From positions 1-64,000 of the forward strand of contig SVDU01000008.1 of NCBI GenBank assembly GCA_015057705.1: DNA of 64,000 nt. The letters run 5' to 3'. Positions 9,314 through 18,060 of the stretch are shown one piece after another. This DNA comes from Paenibacillaceae bacterium (lineage in GTDB: Bacteria; Bacillota; Clostridia; Lachnospirales; Lachnospiraceae). The translations under genes were made by a program, and so were the position numbers. Within the stretch, counting starts at the first letter, position 1, and each line of letters opens with the position of its first letter. The notes beneath the pieces were generated by a model. It had not been told where the DNA came from and did not search any database. It worked only from the letters and a program-made list of their open reading frames with translations.

Positions 9314-9964
9314 ATGGGATTTGAATTAACGGGTAAGGATTATGCGGATTACATAAAGAAAGCATATGAACTGATTCATGAAAACGGAGACTATGTGACA
9401 GAGCTTGATCTGGCTACTGGAGACGGGGATCACTGGTCTAATATTAATATGGGTTTTGAAAAACTGGTTGAGAAGTCTGAGGAACTGGGGCAGCTTCCCA
9501 TCAGTGAGGAATTTAAGGAGATTGGCAAGACCATGATGGCGGTAATCGGAGGTTCCTCCGGAGTGCTTTACGGATCTGCGTACCTGGCGGCAGCGAAAGC
9601 GGTAAAGGACAGAGAGACATTGGACTGCCAGGGAGTTTGTGACAGCCTGGAAGCCATGCTGGAAGCAATTATGTCCAGAGGGCAGGCAAAAGAAGGATTT
9701 AAAACCATGATTGACAGCCTTGCACCGGCAGTCATGGCATATAAGAAGGGGATTTCTGATGGGATAGGTGAGTTGGAAATCTGCGAAGTCGTGAAACAGG
9801 CAGCCGTTGACGGTGCCGAGAATACAAAAAACATGGAAGCGGTAAAAGGAAGAGCAACTTATCAGGCCAATAAGGGGCTTGGACACCTGGACCCAGGAGC
9901 AGTTACCATGTCGTATCAAATCGGAACGTTAATGAATTGTATAAAAGAAAAAATTAATTTCTAA
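9314..9964 (+). CDS. dhaL: Dihydroxyacetone kinase-family subunit DhaL
   Basis: A 216-residue ADP/ATP-binding subunit that transfers phosphate to the substrate on DhaK. The Mg-nucleotide motif is present as LATGDGDHWSNINMGF (family usually GDGDHGxNM; the Gly after His is Trp here). The helical-barrel segments GGSSGVLYGSAYLAA and the C-terminal GRATYQANKGLGHLDPGA are typical. It sits between dhaK and the ATC hydrolase-family gene in the same operon. Confidence 0.88.
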   Translation: MGFELTGKDYADYIKKAYELIHENGDYVTELDLATGDGDHWSNINMGFEKLVEKSEELGQLPISEEFKEIGKTMMAVIGGSSGVLYGSAYLAAAKAVKDRETLDCQGVCDSLEAMLEAIMSRGQAKEGFKTMIDSLAPAVMAYKKGISDGIGELEICEVVKQAAVDGAENTKNMEAVKGRATYQANKGLGHLDPGAVTMSYQIGTLMNCIKEKINF

Positions 9965-9976
9965 GGAGGAACAGTT

Positions 9977-10462
9977 ATGTACAGCAACACACCGGAAGAC
10001 AGAGGTCAGCACATCAAGGATTTACGGGATGGAATCGAGCATAGAGCCACATGGTTCTACTATATGTTCACAGAGGCTAAGAAAAGAGGGTTAGACAGTG
10101 AGTTTGCCCATGATGCCATTAAGAAATGCGGCTGCTTCCATGGTCAGAACAAATATACAAAGACCAGTGACTTAAAGGCTTTTGAGAAGGAATTTGTCAG
10201 TGACAATGTAAGAAACATCTTTGAGATGGATACAGAATGTACCGATGACAAGCTGGAAATCACCTTTCACCACTGCCCGCTTGTAGCTGCATGGAGAAAG
10301 CTGACCGATGATGAGGAACTGATTGCAGAGATGTGTGAAATTGCCATGGATGGTGACCGGGGAATCTGCTCCCAGTTTGAGGATTTCACCTTCCATCTTG
10401 GAAAAACCATTGCAAAGGGTGACTCCATCTGTGAGGTAACCTTTAATAAAAATCAGGATTAA
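9977..10462 (+). CDS. L-2-amino-thiazoline-4-carboxylate (ATC) hydrolase family protein
   Basis: A 161-residue cytosolic protein with the look of the ATC hydrolase family: an N-terminal helical segment EHRATWFYYMFTEAKKRG, a central FHHCPLVAAWRKL and a C-terminal DFTFHLGKTIAKGDSICE. The characterised Pseudomonas enzyme opens ATC to N-carbamoyl-L-cysteine. Most clostridial members are uncharacterised. It is the last gene of the operon, 12 bases after dhaL, with AGGAGG before its ATG. Its pairing with a cysteine desulfidase-family gene at the head of the operon is suggestive, but the family name may not describe the true reaction. Confidence 0.7.
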   Translation: MYSNTPEDRGQHIKDLRDGIEHRATWFYYMFTEAKKRGLDSEFAHDAIKKCGCFHGQNKYTKTSDLKAFEKEFVSDNVRNIFEMDTECTDDKLEITFHHCPLVAAWRKLTDDEELIAEMCEIAMDGDRGICSQFEDFTFHLGKTIAKGDSICEVTFNKNQD

Positions 10463-10555
10463 TAAACAGAATCAGACTGTTTCACCAAAAGGGTTGTTGT
10501 ACGAATACAGCATCCCTGTTTGGCGTTTATAAAAGAATATTTGTGAGGTGCGGGG

Positions 10556-12238
10556 ATGGAAAAAAGCCTGTTGGGGTTAATAGGAGGTTATACCAATCAT
10601 TTGGCAAGAATTATTTCTGATACGCTGGATACAGACATACTGATTATAGATACCAATATGAACATAGTGGGAAGTTCCTTTAAGTACTTAAACCTTTATA
10701 CCGATATTAGGATCGGCACCATCATATCCACCATATTAATTGAGAACAGAAATGTGATTGTAGAAGACAAATCACGTCTTGCCGGCTGCCGCAAATGTGA
10801 TCAGTACCGGGAGTGTAAGATGAGCAGTTTTGTTGGAGTACCCATAAGGGTTGATAATCAGGCAGTGGGTGCCCTTGCTCTTATTTTAACCAGACACAGA
10901 GCCAAGTTTTTATTTGAAAGTCTGGATTCAACCGTTTCATTTCTGGAGAATTTTGCGGAGCTTATTTCCGGAAAAATAGAAAATGAAACAAGAACCATCC
11001 GATTGGAAAACCGCTTAAAAGAGATTGAGGCCATTATAGACAGGATGTTTGAGGCGGTTATTTACACTGACTATTTCGGAAATATCATTCATGTAAACAA
11101 GCGTTTCTGCGATGTGATACATCTGGATAAGGACATGCTGGGAAGCAACATGAAGGAACTGTTTCCGTTTCAATTGATAGAGGATTATTTTAAGAGCCAC
11201 GAGGATATCAGCAATGAACGGCTGACTTTTGAGACGAGAGGCCATCTGTTTCATGGCGTGGTTTCCAGTAAAAAGATTTATTTAAGCGATACGGAATTCG
11301 GTACTCTGTTTTATTTTAAACCCCAGAGTGATTTTGTAAAACGGATTAACATATCGGAACAGGGCTCCCTGGTGACGTTTGACTGGCTTAAAAAGTACTT
11401 CTCTGCCCAGGAGCTTCAAATGGCAAGGGAAATGGCAAAAACAAACCATAATTTACTTATTCAGAGTTCGGATAACGAGTTAAACCTTCTTCTTGCCAAA
11501 GCGGTATTTAACACGTCGGAACGAAATCTTCATGACCTGTATGTGGTTTATTCCGATAACCTTTACAGGGATTTATTTGAAATCTATATGATGGACGAGT
11601 ATGGAGTCTTAAAAAATGCGGACGGTTGTACGGTGGTAATTGTCCAGCCGGAAAAAATGCCTTTGTATATTCAGCATTATATTGCTGATTTTATGAAGAC
11701 TGGTAAATTTAAAACCCATGATAAATCGGTACGTTCTAATGTCAGGTTTTTATTCTGCGTCGACAGGGAACTGGAATCTCTGGTGGAACAGCAACTGTTT
11801 TCCCCTGAATTATACCGCCTTATTGCCCGTTATAAGATCAGCTTTGAAGGAATGGAAAAAGATATGGTAAAATTCCGCGGTTATGTTACTTCAGGTCTTA
11901 ATTATTACAGGAGGCTTTATGATAATAAAGGCGTGGAGCTGTCTGCAGAGCTGCTCACATATTTAAGAAATCATTTTACGGAGATTGGAAAACACAGTAT
12001 GGAGATTATTCTTGAACGGATTGCGGCAGAGTTCTCTGGCAGAGTGACTGTGGAGGAATTAAGAGAAAAGAATCTTCTTCCTGAAAACGAACCTGGTTAC
12101 AGTGGGCTGGAGGAAATGTCTAAGGAACAGATAAAAACCATGCTGGAGCGGGGGTATTCAAAAACCGATATTGCGGATATTCTGGGGATTTCCAGATCTA
12201 CCCTATATCGAAAAATCAGAGAAATCGAAGCAGTGTAA
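10556..12238 (+). CDS. DhaR-like transcriptional regulator with degenerate AAA+ domain
   Basis: A 560-residue regulator. Residues 1-140 are a GAF-like sensor with a cysteine cluster (C78-x2-C81-x5-C87). About 150-260 is a PAS domain. About 270-430 aligns by eye with the sigma-54 activator AAA+ domain: LLIQSSDNELNLLLAKAVF stands where GESGTGKE belongs, and DGCTVVIVQPEKMPLYIQ where GGTLFLDE belongs. Walker A lysine, Walker B acids and the GAFTGA loop are all gone. A FIS-type helix-turn-helix ends the protein (TDIADILGISRSTLYRKI, 536-553). It should bind DNA but cannot work as a sigma-54 ATPase. By position it probably controls the dhaKL operon just upstream. Confidence 0.85.
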   Translation: MEKSLLGLIGGYTNHLARIISDTLDTDILIIDTNMNIVGSSFKYLNLYTDIRIGTIISTILIENRNVIVEDKSRLAGCRKCDQYRECKMSSFVGVPIRVDNQAVGALALILTRHRAKFLFESLDSTVSFLENFAELISGKIENETRTIRLENRLKEIEAIIDRMFEAVIYTDYFGNIIHVNKRFCDVIHLDKDMLGSNMKELFPFQLIEDYFKSHEDISNERLTFETRGHLFHGVVSSKKIYLSDTEFGTLFYFKPQSDFVKRINISEQGSLVTFDWLKKYFSAQELQMAREMAKTNHNLLIQSSDNELNLLLAKAVFNTSERNLHDLYVVYSDNLYRDLFEIYMMDEYGVLKNADGCTVVIVQPEKMPLYIQHYIADFMKTGKFKTHDKSVRSNVRFLFCVDRELESLVEQQLFSPELYRLIARYKISFEGMEKDMVKFRGYVTSGLNYYRRLYDNKGVELSAELLTYLRNHFTEIGKHSMEIILERIAAEFSGRVTVEELREKNLLPENEPGYSGLEEMSKEQIKTMLERGYSKTDIADILGISRSTLYRKIREIEAV

Positions 12239-12293
12239 CATGTATTTCATTTAATGGGCAAGACGGAAAGAACAACCTGAAATAAGATATGAG

Positions 12294-12339
12294 AAACAGA
12301 CTTTGACAGTTTTAGTACAATGTCAAAGTCTGTTTTTTT
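12294..12339 (+). terminator. Rho-independent terminator after the DhaR-like gene
   Basis: A perfect 15-bp stem (12294-12308 with 12321-12335) has a 12-base loop and ends in a run of seven Ts. Confidence 0.92.
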
Positions 12340-12383
12340 ATTCGAAATTAACTAGCCGTGCACGAAAACCAGGAAAAATCAAC

Positions 12384-12630
12384 TTGTATGCAATCTTGAA
12401 AAGGATAAAAATGGAAGGTTTCTAAAAAAGTGTTGTGCAAAAACACGTCGATATTGGAGAAAAACTATCGAACAATGTATAAAATATGAAAAATATAGTT
12501 GATTTTCAAAAATAGATGTGTTATATTTTACAAAAAGGAAGACCACTGCAAAGTGACAAATGCTAACTGATATGCATTTGGCGGGATACTGATATGCAAT
12601 CTTAATAAATCGGAATACTTGTATGCATTT
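12384..12630 (+). promoter_or_regulatory. Four-copy TATGCA operator array upstream of gntR
   Basis: Four direct copies share the consensus ACTKRTATGCAWT, with TATGCA at 12387, 12571, 12593 and 12622. The last three are spaced 22 and 29 bases apart and finish 32 bases before the GntR start codon. The arrangement fits autoregulation by the FadR-type protein encoded next. No other repeat of this quality is in the intergenic region (12340-12659), which otherwise holds nothing recognisable. Confidence 0.6.
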
Positions 12631-12659
12631 CATATCCGTTGATATAAAGGAGAATAAAA

Positions 12660-13373
12660 ATGCCAGAATTCGAAGCAGAAAAAGGAAACCAGAGAAATGA
12701 TATTTATAATCAACTGAGAATGCAGATACTGAATCTGACTATCAAACCGGGAGAACGGCTCAGTGAAAATACATTATCAAGTCAGATGAATGCAAGTCGG
12801 ACGATGGTTAGAGATGCACTTTCAAAGCTGGTTGAAGAAGGATACATTGTAGTCTATCCGCAGCGCGGTACGGAAGTAACTTTACTTGATTTAGAACGGA
12901 TCAGACAGGTAGTTTTTTCACATACTGTATTGGAACAGGCCATGATTGAGGAGATTTGCCGAAAAGAATTAACTGATAATCAATTTGAACAGCTGGAAGA
13001 GGTTTTAAATCGACAGAAATTGGAGATAAATAAAGAAAATCCCCTGGAATTTCTGGTGATAGAGCAGCAGGTACATTATCTTCTTTCCGCTTTTTGCGGA
13101 CGGGAATATACCTGGGAGGTATTTAGAACCATTGACTCCGATCTGCTGCGCTTAAACTATCTTCAATTTACTACATTCAACTACCGCATTGATATGTCTT
13201 CCCTGACCAGTTGGGAACATGTTTTAGTAGAAGGACGGCTTCTCCTTGATAATTTAAGGAGAAAGGATGCGGAAGCAGCCAGCCTGATCTGTGCCAACCA
13301 TTTTAATACTATTTTATGGAATGCAGGCACACTTCGGGATATTTATCCACAGTTCTTTTCCGGACAGGCATAG
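12660..13373 (+). CDS. GntR family (FadR/FCD) transcriptional regulator
   Basis: A 237-residue regulator. The N-terminal winged helix (residues about 10-75) contains RLSENTLSSQMNASRTMVRDALSKLVEEGYIV, the standard GntR recognition segment, and the rest is an all-helical FCD ligand domain. FCD proteins usually sense small carboxylic acids. The gene is preceded by AAAGGAG and by four operator-like repeats, and it lies upstream of a permease and hydantoinase operon that it likely controls. Confidence 0.88.
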   Translation: MPEFEAEKGNQRNDIYNQLRMQILNLTIKPGERLSENTLSSQMNASRTMVRDALSKLVEEGYIVVYPQRGTEVTLLDLERIRQVVFSHTVLEQAMIEEICRKELTDNQFEQLEEVLNRQKLEINKENPLEFLVIEQQVHYLLSAFCGREYTWEVFRTIDSDLLRLNYLQFTTFNYRIDMSSLTSWEHVLVEGRLLLDNLRRKDAEAASLICANHFNTILWNAGTLRDIYPQFFSGQA

Positions 13374-13515
13374 GAAGCCGGCCCGGTTAGAAATAGAAAT
13401 ATCATATGAGAGGAAAGGAGCGGGGAATCCAGGTTTTGAGAATAGGCTGCTAATTGGCAGACCAGTTAACTATTATCAGCAGTATGGGGAATAAAAAGTT
13501 ATAGGAGGTATTATT

Positions 13516-14907
13516 GTGGAGTACATTATTGGTATTATTTTATTAATTTCATTCTTTGGTTTGGCCTATTACTGTATCAAAGGCCATAACCTGATGATCG
13601 GCTTCTTGCTGATTACTCTTCTTTGGACCATTCTTCCGCTTGGAGGAACACTGTTTGTAAGCGAGTCATTTCTTGCTTCCAATCCGATTTTACAGTTTGG
13701 AAAAGACAACACTCTGATTGCTGCACTGAATAAGATTTATCAGTCAGCACCTGAAGGCTGGGGAACAACTCTGGTTAATGTATGCTGGGGTGCATGGTTT
13801 GGCCGTGTACTTATGGATACCGGAATTGCATCTACCCTGATCCGCAAGACAGTTGAGTTAGGCGGAGACAAGCCATTTGTAACAGTAGCACTTTTAAATA
13901 TAGTAACTGCTCTGATTTTTACTGCTATGACAGGTGCAGGCCCCGTAATTGCAATCGGCGTTATCGTACTTCCGATTCTTATGTCTCTGGGTATTCCAAA
14001 ATCAGTGGCTCTGTTTACATTTATGGGATCCGTTGCAGCAGGTATTTATATCAATCCGGTAAACTTCACACAGTATCGTGCATTTTTCTTAAAACCTGAT
14101 GAGATGCCTGATTTCACACTGGGCTGGTATGCTGCTCACTGGGGTTATGCTGCTCTTGCTATTATGCTGATTATCACTACTCTTCTGGCTGCTTTCTATT
14201 TAAAGCGTGCCAAGACCGTTCATGCATGGGCTGCTCAGACAAGAGGAGCTGCTTCCGAACAGAAGAATGCACCGTTTTATACTCTGCTCCTTCCTGTTGT
14301 TCCGGTTGTATTAAAAATCTGGCTGGACTTCTCCGTAATCGGAGGCTTCGTAATTGCTGGTTTCCTGGCACTGTTCCTGTGCGGAAGAATGAAAGGAAGC
14401 TTCAAAGAGAACTGTCAGCTTGTAAATAAACTTTATTATGACGGTGTGGTTGATACCGCTCCTCTGGTAGGATTCCTTCTTACCCTTCCTATGTTTAACT
14501 CAGTTGCAGCCCTTGCTTCTCCTTACTTCAAGGTGATCCTTGGTAATGTAATGCCAAGAAGCGAAATCGTTGTTTGTATTGTATTTGCAGTTCTTCTTTG
14601 CATGGGTCTGTTCCGTGGACCAATGACTTTAGTAGGCTGCGGTGCAGCAACGCTTGGTGTACTTTCCAACGTTGCATCATTTTCCGTTCCGTTCCTCTAT
14701 GCGGTATTTGCAATTCCGACCATTACCGTAAACATCGGAAGCTGTATCACTCAGTCATGGGTTGCATGGGGACTTGCTTATTCGAAGGTTGAATCACGAG
14801 ACTTCTTAAAGCTTTCCATACCCAATGCATATTTTGCCGGAATACTGCAGTATGTAGCTACATTCATCATGTTAGGTGGACTTGGCGCTGCATGGTTCCT
14901 GTCTTAA
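13516..14907 (+). CDS. Ion-transporter-superfamily permease for an organic acid (GntP/CitM-like)
   Basis: A 463-residue polytopic membrane protein with about 11-12 hydrophobic segments. The pattern, with a re-entrant-looking TAMTGAGPVIAIGVIVLPILMSLGIPK in the first half and a related MGLFRGPMTLVGCGAATLGVLS in the second, fits the two-repeat ion transporter superfamily that includes GntP gluconate and CitMHS citrate carriers. It starts with GTG at 13516 behind AGGAGG (13503-13508). It is probably a secondary symporter for a carboxylate or amide broken down by the following hydantoinase and reductase genes. The exact family is uncertain. Confidence 0.75.
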   Translation: MEYIIGIILLISFFGLAYYCIKGHNLMIGFLLITLLWTILPLGGTLFVSESFLASNPILQFGKDNTLIAALNKIYQSAPEGWGTTLVNVCWGAWFGRVLMDTGIASTLIRKTVELGGDKPFVTVALLNIVTALIFTAMTGAGPVIAIGVIVLPILMSLGIPKSVALFTFMGSVAAGIYINPVNFTQYRAFFLKPDEMPDFTLGWYAAHWGYAALAIMLIITTLLAAFYLKRAKTVHAWAAQTRGAASEQKNAPFYTLLLPVVPVVLKIWLDFSVIGGFVIAGFLALFLCGRMKGSFKENCQLVNKLYYDGVVDTAPLVGFLLTLPMFNSVAALASPYFKVILGNVMPRSEIVVCIVFAVLLCMGLFRGPMTLVGCGAATLGVLSNVASFSVPFLYAVFAIPTITVNIGSCITQSWVAWGLAYSKVESRDFLKLSIPNAYFAGILQYVATFIMLGGLGAAWFLS

Positions 14908-14959
14908 TAACAGTCTCGGACAAGGAGACGAACTCTCAAAACCCCAAAAGATAACCCCT

Positions 14960-14994
14960 GTCCGGGCGCGCCCCCTGCGCACCCGGACGCTTTT
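14960..14994 (+). promoter_or_regulatory. GC-rich hairpin between permease and hydantoinase genes
   Basis: GTCCGGG (14960-14966) pairs with CCCGGAC (14982-14988), with extra GC pairing inside, followed only by TTTT. It is too weak for a clear full terminator. It may partly attenuate transcription or protect the upstream mRNA end. Confidence 0.4.
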
Positions 14995-15021
14995 CAACAA
15001 TTTGTAATTGAGGAGCAGTAC

Positions 15022-15090
15022 ATGAAAATTTTGTTAGTAAAATTTGACTTATCTATCTGGAAAGGAATGGAATACAATGGCAGAGCGTGA
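15022..15090 (+). CDS. Possible 22-codon leader ORF overlapping the hydantoinase start
   Basis: An ATG at 15022 has GAGGAG 6 bases upstream, a better ribosome-binding site than that of the hydantoinase gene. The frame encodes MKILLVKFDLSIWKGMEYN and a few more residues, and stops 14 bases inside the hydantoinase gene. It could couple translation of the downstream gene. There is no homology to support it and it may be chance. Confidence 0.3.
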   Translation: MKILLVKFDLSIWKGMEYNGRA

Positions 15091-17215
15091 ACACAGAGCA
15101 GTCCGAATGGGCATTGACGTAGGCGGAACTTATACCAAATGCGTAGCCATGGACAATGAAACCCATGAAATTATTGGGAAAAATGAAGTGAAGACCACAC
15201 ATGATGATAAAGATGGCGTTGCTGCCGGTGTTGTACAGAGTTTTAGAAACTGTATGCGGGAAAGTAATATTTCACCGGAAGATGTAGTATTCGTAGCCCA
15301 TTCAACCACTCAGGCGACCAATGCTTTTATTGAAGGTGACGTTGCCACGGTTGGTGTAGTAGGCGTTGCCGGAGGCGGTCTGGAAGGATTTCTGGCAAAA
15401 CGTCAGCTGGCGCTGAAAGATATTGTGCTGGATGAAAAAGTAGGACGTATGATCAAGGTTTACAATACGTTTATTAAGAAAAAAATGCTGACTGAGGATG
15501 TCATTAATCAGAATATCAGCGAACTCCTGGACCAGGGAGCAAAGGTAGTGGTGGCTTCCATGGCATTTGGTGTAGACAGCATGGATGAGGAACTTCTTAT
15601 CCACGACTGTGCAAAGAAGAAAAATGTGCCGGTAACAATGGCTTCTGATATTACAAAATTGTATGGTCTGACCCGCCGTACTCGTACGGCTGCAATTAAT
15701 GCATCCATACTTCCAAAGATGATGTCTACTGCGAATGCAACAGAAAGTTCGGTTCGTGCAGCAGGAATTACAGTCCCGTTAATGATCATGAGAGGTGACG
15801 GTGGCGTTATGGAAATTAGTGAGATGCGGAAACGTCCCATTCTTACTGCTCTTTCCGGTCCGGCTGCTTCTGTTATGGGATCTTTAATGTATCTTCGTGC
15901 TTCCAATGCCATCTACTTTGAGGTAGGAGGAACCACTACCAATATCGGTGTTATTAAAAATGGCCGTCCAGGCGTGGATTATGCTAAAATCGGCGGTCAT
16001 GATACCTTTATTAACTCTCTTGACGTAAGAATTTTAGGCTGTGCAGGCGGATCCATGGTTCGTATCGGTGATAAAGCTGTCGTTGACGTAGGTCCCCGTT
16101 CTGCTCATATTGCAGGCTGCGAGTATGCATGCTTTTTACCGGAAGAAGAAATTGAAGATCCCCAGATTGAACTGGTAAGTCCAAAGCCGGGAGATCCTGC
16201 TGACTATGTAACCCTTCGTTTAAAGAATGGAAAGAAAATCTGTTTTACAAACACAGATGCAGCCAATGTTCTTGGACTGATTGACGAGAAGTATTTTGCA
16301 CACGGCAATGCGGCATCTGCCCGCAAGGCGATGAAGCCGGTGGCAGACAAACTTGGCATTACAGTGGAAGAACTTGCTACTCAGATTCTGGATAAGGATT
16401 ACGAAAAGGTAAGTGCCTGTATCAACGCTCTGGCAGATAAATATAAGCTGGATCATGACAGCATGAGACTGGTTGGCTGCGGAGGCGGAGCTGCTTCCTT
16501 AGTACCTTACTGCGCAGAGAAGATGGGACTTCAGTACAGCATTCCGGAAAATGCAGAAGTAATTTCCTCTATTGGTGTAGCTTTATCCATGGTTCGTGAT
16601 GTGGTAGAACGTGTGATTCCAAATCCAAGCCAGGAAGACATCAGGGATTTAAAGAAAGAAGCGGCAGATCTTGCAGTTAGTTCCGGTGCTTCTCCAGATA
16701 CCGTGGAAATCCACATTGAAATTGATAATCAGACCGGTAAGGTTACCGCCATTGCTACCGGTTCCACAGAAGTTAAGACAACCGACCTGTTAAAAGAATG
16801 CGATGAACCAGAAGCACGCAAACTGGCAGAAGAAGATTTCGGTCCAAAAGTTACCGATATCAGACTGGCAGATAAGACCGATAAATTCTTTGTATACCAG
16901 GGCAGCAGAGAAGGAAGATCACCCCTTAGAATCGTGGATAAGAAAGGTTTTATCAAGGTACAGTGTTCCGATGGAGTTGTTGAGAAATGCCATATTAAGA
17001 ATTATGAGGAAACCGTTGAAAAAATCTGGAATGAAAATGCAGTCTTTAAAACAGATACCGTACTGCGCCCAGACTTTTATGTCTGCGTAGGACCAAGAGT
17101 CAGTGATTACAGCGCTGTGGATTTAGAACAGGTTATGCTGTTAATGAGTCTGGATCTGGGTGATCGGGAGCCGGAAGAGGAAGTCCTGATTATCGCATCC
17201 GTTAGAGAAAGTTAA
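15077..17215 (+). CDS. Hydantoinase/oxoprolinase family ATPase subunit (HyuA-like)
   Basis: A 712-residue ASKHA-fold protein of the hydantoinase A / 5-oxoprolinase family, which opens cyclic amides at the cost of ATP. It shows the phosphate-binding loops GIDVGGTYTK near the N-terminus and YFEVGGTTTNIGV in the centre, plus LVGCGGGAASLVPY for adenosine binding. The conserved LTALSGPAASVMG and LGCAGGSMVRIG segments are present, with an extra C-terminal domain of about 150 residues. No HyuB subunit is nearby, so it acts alone or on another scaffold. The start at 15077 (MAEREHRAVRMG) matches the family; the open frame from 15044 has no ribosome-binding site. Confidence 0.85.
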   Translation: MAEREHRAVRMGIDVGGTYTKCVAMDNETHEIIGKNEVKTTHDDKDGVAAGVVQSFRNCMRESNISPEDVVFVAHSTTQATNAFIEGDVATVGVVGVAGGGLEGFLAKRQLALKDIVLDEKVGRMIKVYNTFIKKKMLTEDVINQNISELLDQGAKVVVASMAFGVDSMDEELLIHDCAKKKNVPVTMASDITKLYGLTRRTRTAAINASILPKMMSTANATESSVRAAGITVPLMIMRGDGGVMEISEMRKRPILTALSGPAASVMGSLMYLRASNAIYFEVGGTTTNIGVIKNGRPGVDYAKIGGHDTFINSLDVRILGCAGGSMVRIGDKAVVDVGPRSAHIAGCEYACFLPEEEIEDPQIELVSPKPGDPADYVTLRLKNGKKICFTNTDAANVLGLIDEKYFAHGNAASARKAMKPVADKLGITVEELATQILDKDYEKVSACINALADKYKLDHDSMRLVGCGGGAASLVPYCAEKMGLQYSIPENAEVISSIGVALSMVRDVVERVIPNPSQEDIRDLKKEAADLAVSSGASPDTVEIHIEIDNQTGKVTAIATGSTEVKTTDLLKECDEPEARKLAEEDFGPKVTDIRLADKTDKFFVYQGSREGRSPLRIVDKKGFIKVQCSDGVVEKCHIKNYEETVEKIWNENAVFKTDTVLRPDFYVCVGPRVSDYSAVDLEQVMLLMSLDLGDREPEEEVLIIASVRES

Positions 17216-17220
17216 AAATT

Positions 17221-18033
17221 ATGACAAAAGAAGAATTCAGGGAAGCCTTAAAACCCATTGGGGCGGGGCTTTTAGGCAGACCAAGCCAGCAAAGATATGA
17301 ACGCCCCCATTTCCCAATCCGCCCCATCGGGGACATGCTTTCTGACCTTGCAGAAATTGAACCATGGGAATGGTATGGCTATGCATTTTCCAGAGAGCCC
17401 CTGAACGGAAAATTTAATGATGACCAGCGCAGGGAATGGATGGAAAAGAGCCTTGCATGCGGAAAAGAGTATGCCGGTATTGTATGCAGAGAATATGGAA
17501 CCCAGGATCCCAGGGAACTGGCAAAAGCCATGGGAATGAACGTTTCTTATCCGGAATTCCCGGAAAAGACGGACCGTGTGCTGTTCGCAGAATTCCGGGT
17601 CCCTGACAAGATCTGTATTTATATGGATGCAGTCAACAAAGCTGCCAGACTGTTTTTGAAACCGGAGGTAACTCAGGTTTTGACAGAAGGGCTTGATGTA
17701 AGCAGACTTTTACTGGCCCATGAACTCTTTCATTTTGTAGAAGAACGATATAAGCATGAAATTTTTACTAAAACGGAGAAGATAAGACTTTGGTCTCTGG
17801 GATTCATTCATAACGATTCTAATGTAATTGCTTTTAGTGAAATTGCAGCAATGGGATTTGCCCAGGAAATTATGAAGATCAGTTATTCTCCCTATCTGAT
17901 GGATGTGTTTCTGGTTTACGGCTATTCTCCGGAAGAGGCAAGCGGATTGTATGAAGAGATGATGCAGGCTGCAAAGAGAGAACCCAGACCAGCCCCACAG
18001 GAACCGTCAGTGGGTGAAGAAACGACAGTATAA
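17221..18033 (+). CDS. HExxH-containing putative zinc metalloprotein, hydantoinase-associated
   Basis: A 270-residue soluble protein I do not recognise as a named family. It contains HELFH (His167, Glu168, His171), the HExxH zinc-protease core, and FSEIAA with Glu207 about 36 residues later, where gluzincins place their third ligand. There is no signal peptide, so it acts in the cytosol. It starts 3 bases after the hydantoinase stop and is followed 27 bases later by the Ldh_2 reductase, so it belongs to the same operon. It could be a hydrolase for the ring-opened product or a maturation protease; the function is not established. Confidence 0.65.
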   Translation: MTKEEFREALKPIGAGLLGRPSQQRYERPHFPIRPIGDMLSDLAEIEPWEWYGYAFSREPLNGKFNDDQRREWMEKSLACGKEYAGIVCREYGTQDPRELAKAMGMNVSYPEFPEKTDRVLFAEFRVPDKICIYMDAVNKAARLFLKPEVTQVLTEGLDVSRLLLAHELFHFVEERYKHEIFTKTEKIRLWSLGFIHNDSNVIAFSEIAAMGFAQEIMKISYSPYLMDVFLVYGYSPEEASGLYEEMMQAAKREPRPAPQEPSVGEETTV

Positions 18034-18060
18034 AAAAAAGGCAGGAGAAAAGGAGAAGAT

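Noticed and set aside
9326-9919. 197-residue minus-strand frame opposite dhaL
   Set aside because: It is fully antisense to a well-supported gene and has a Cys/His-rich, non-protein-like composition.
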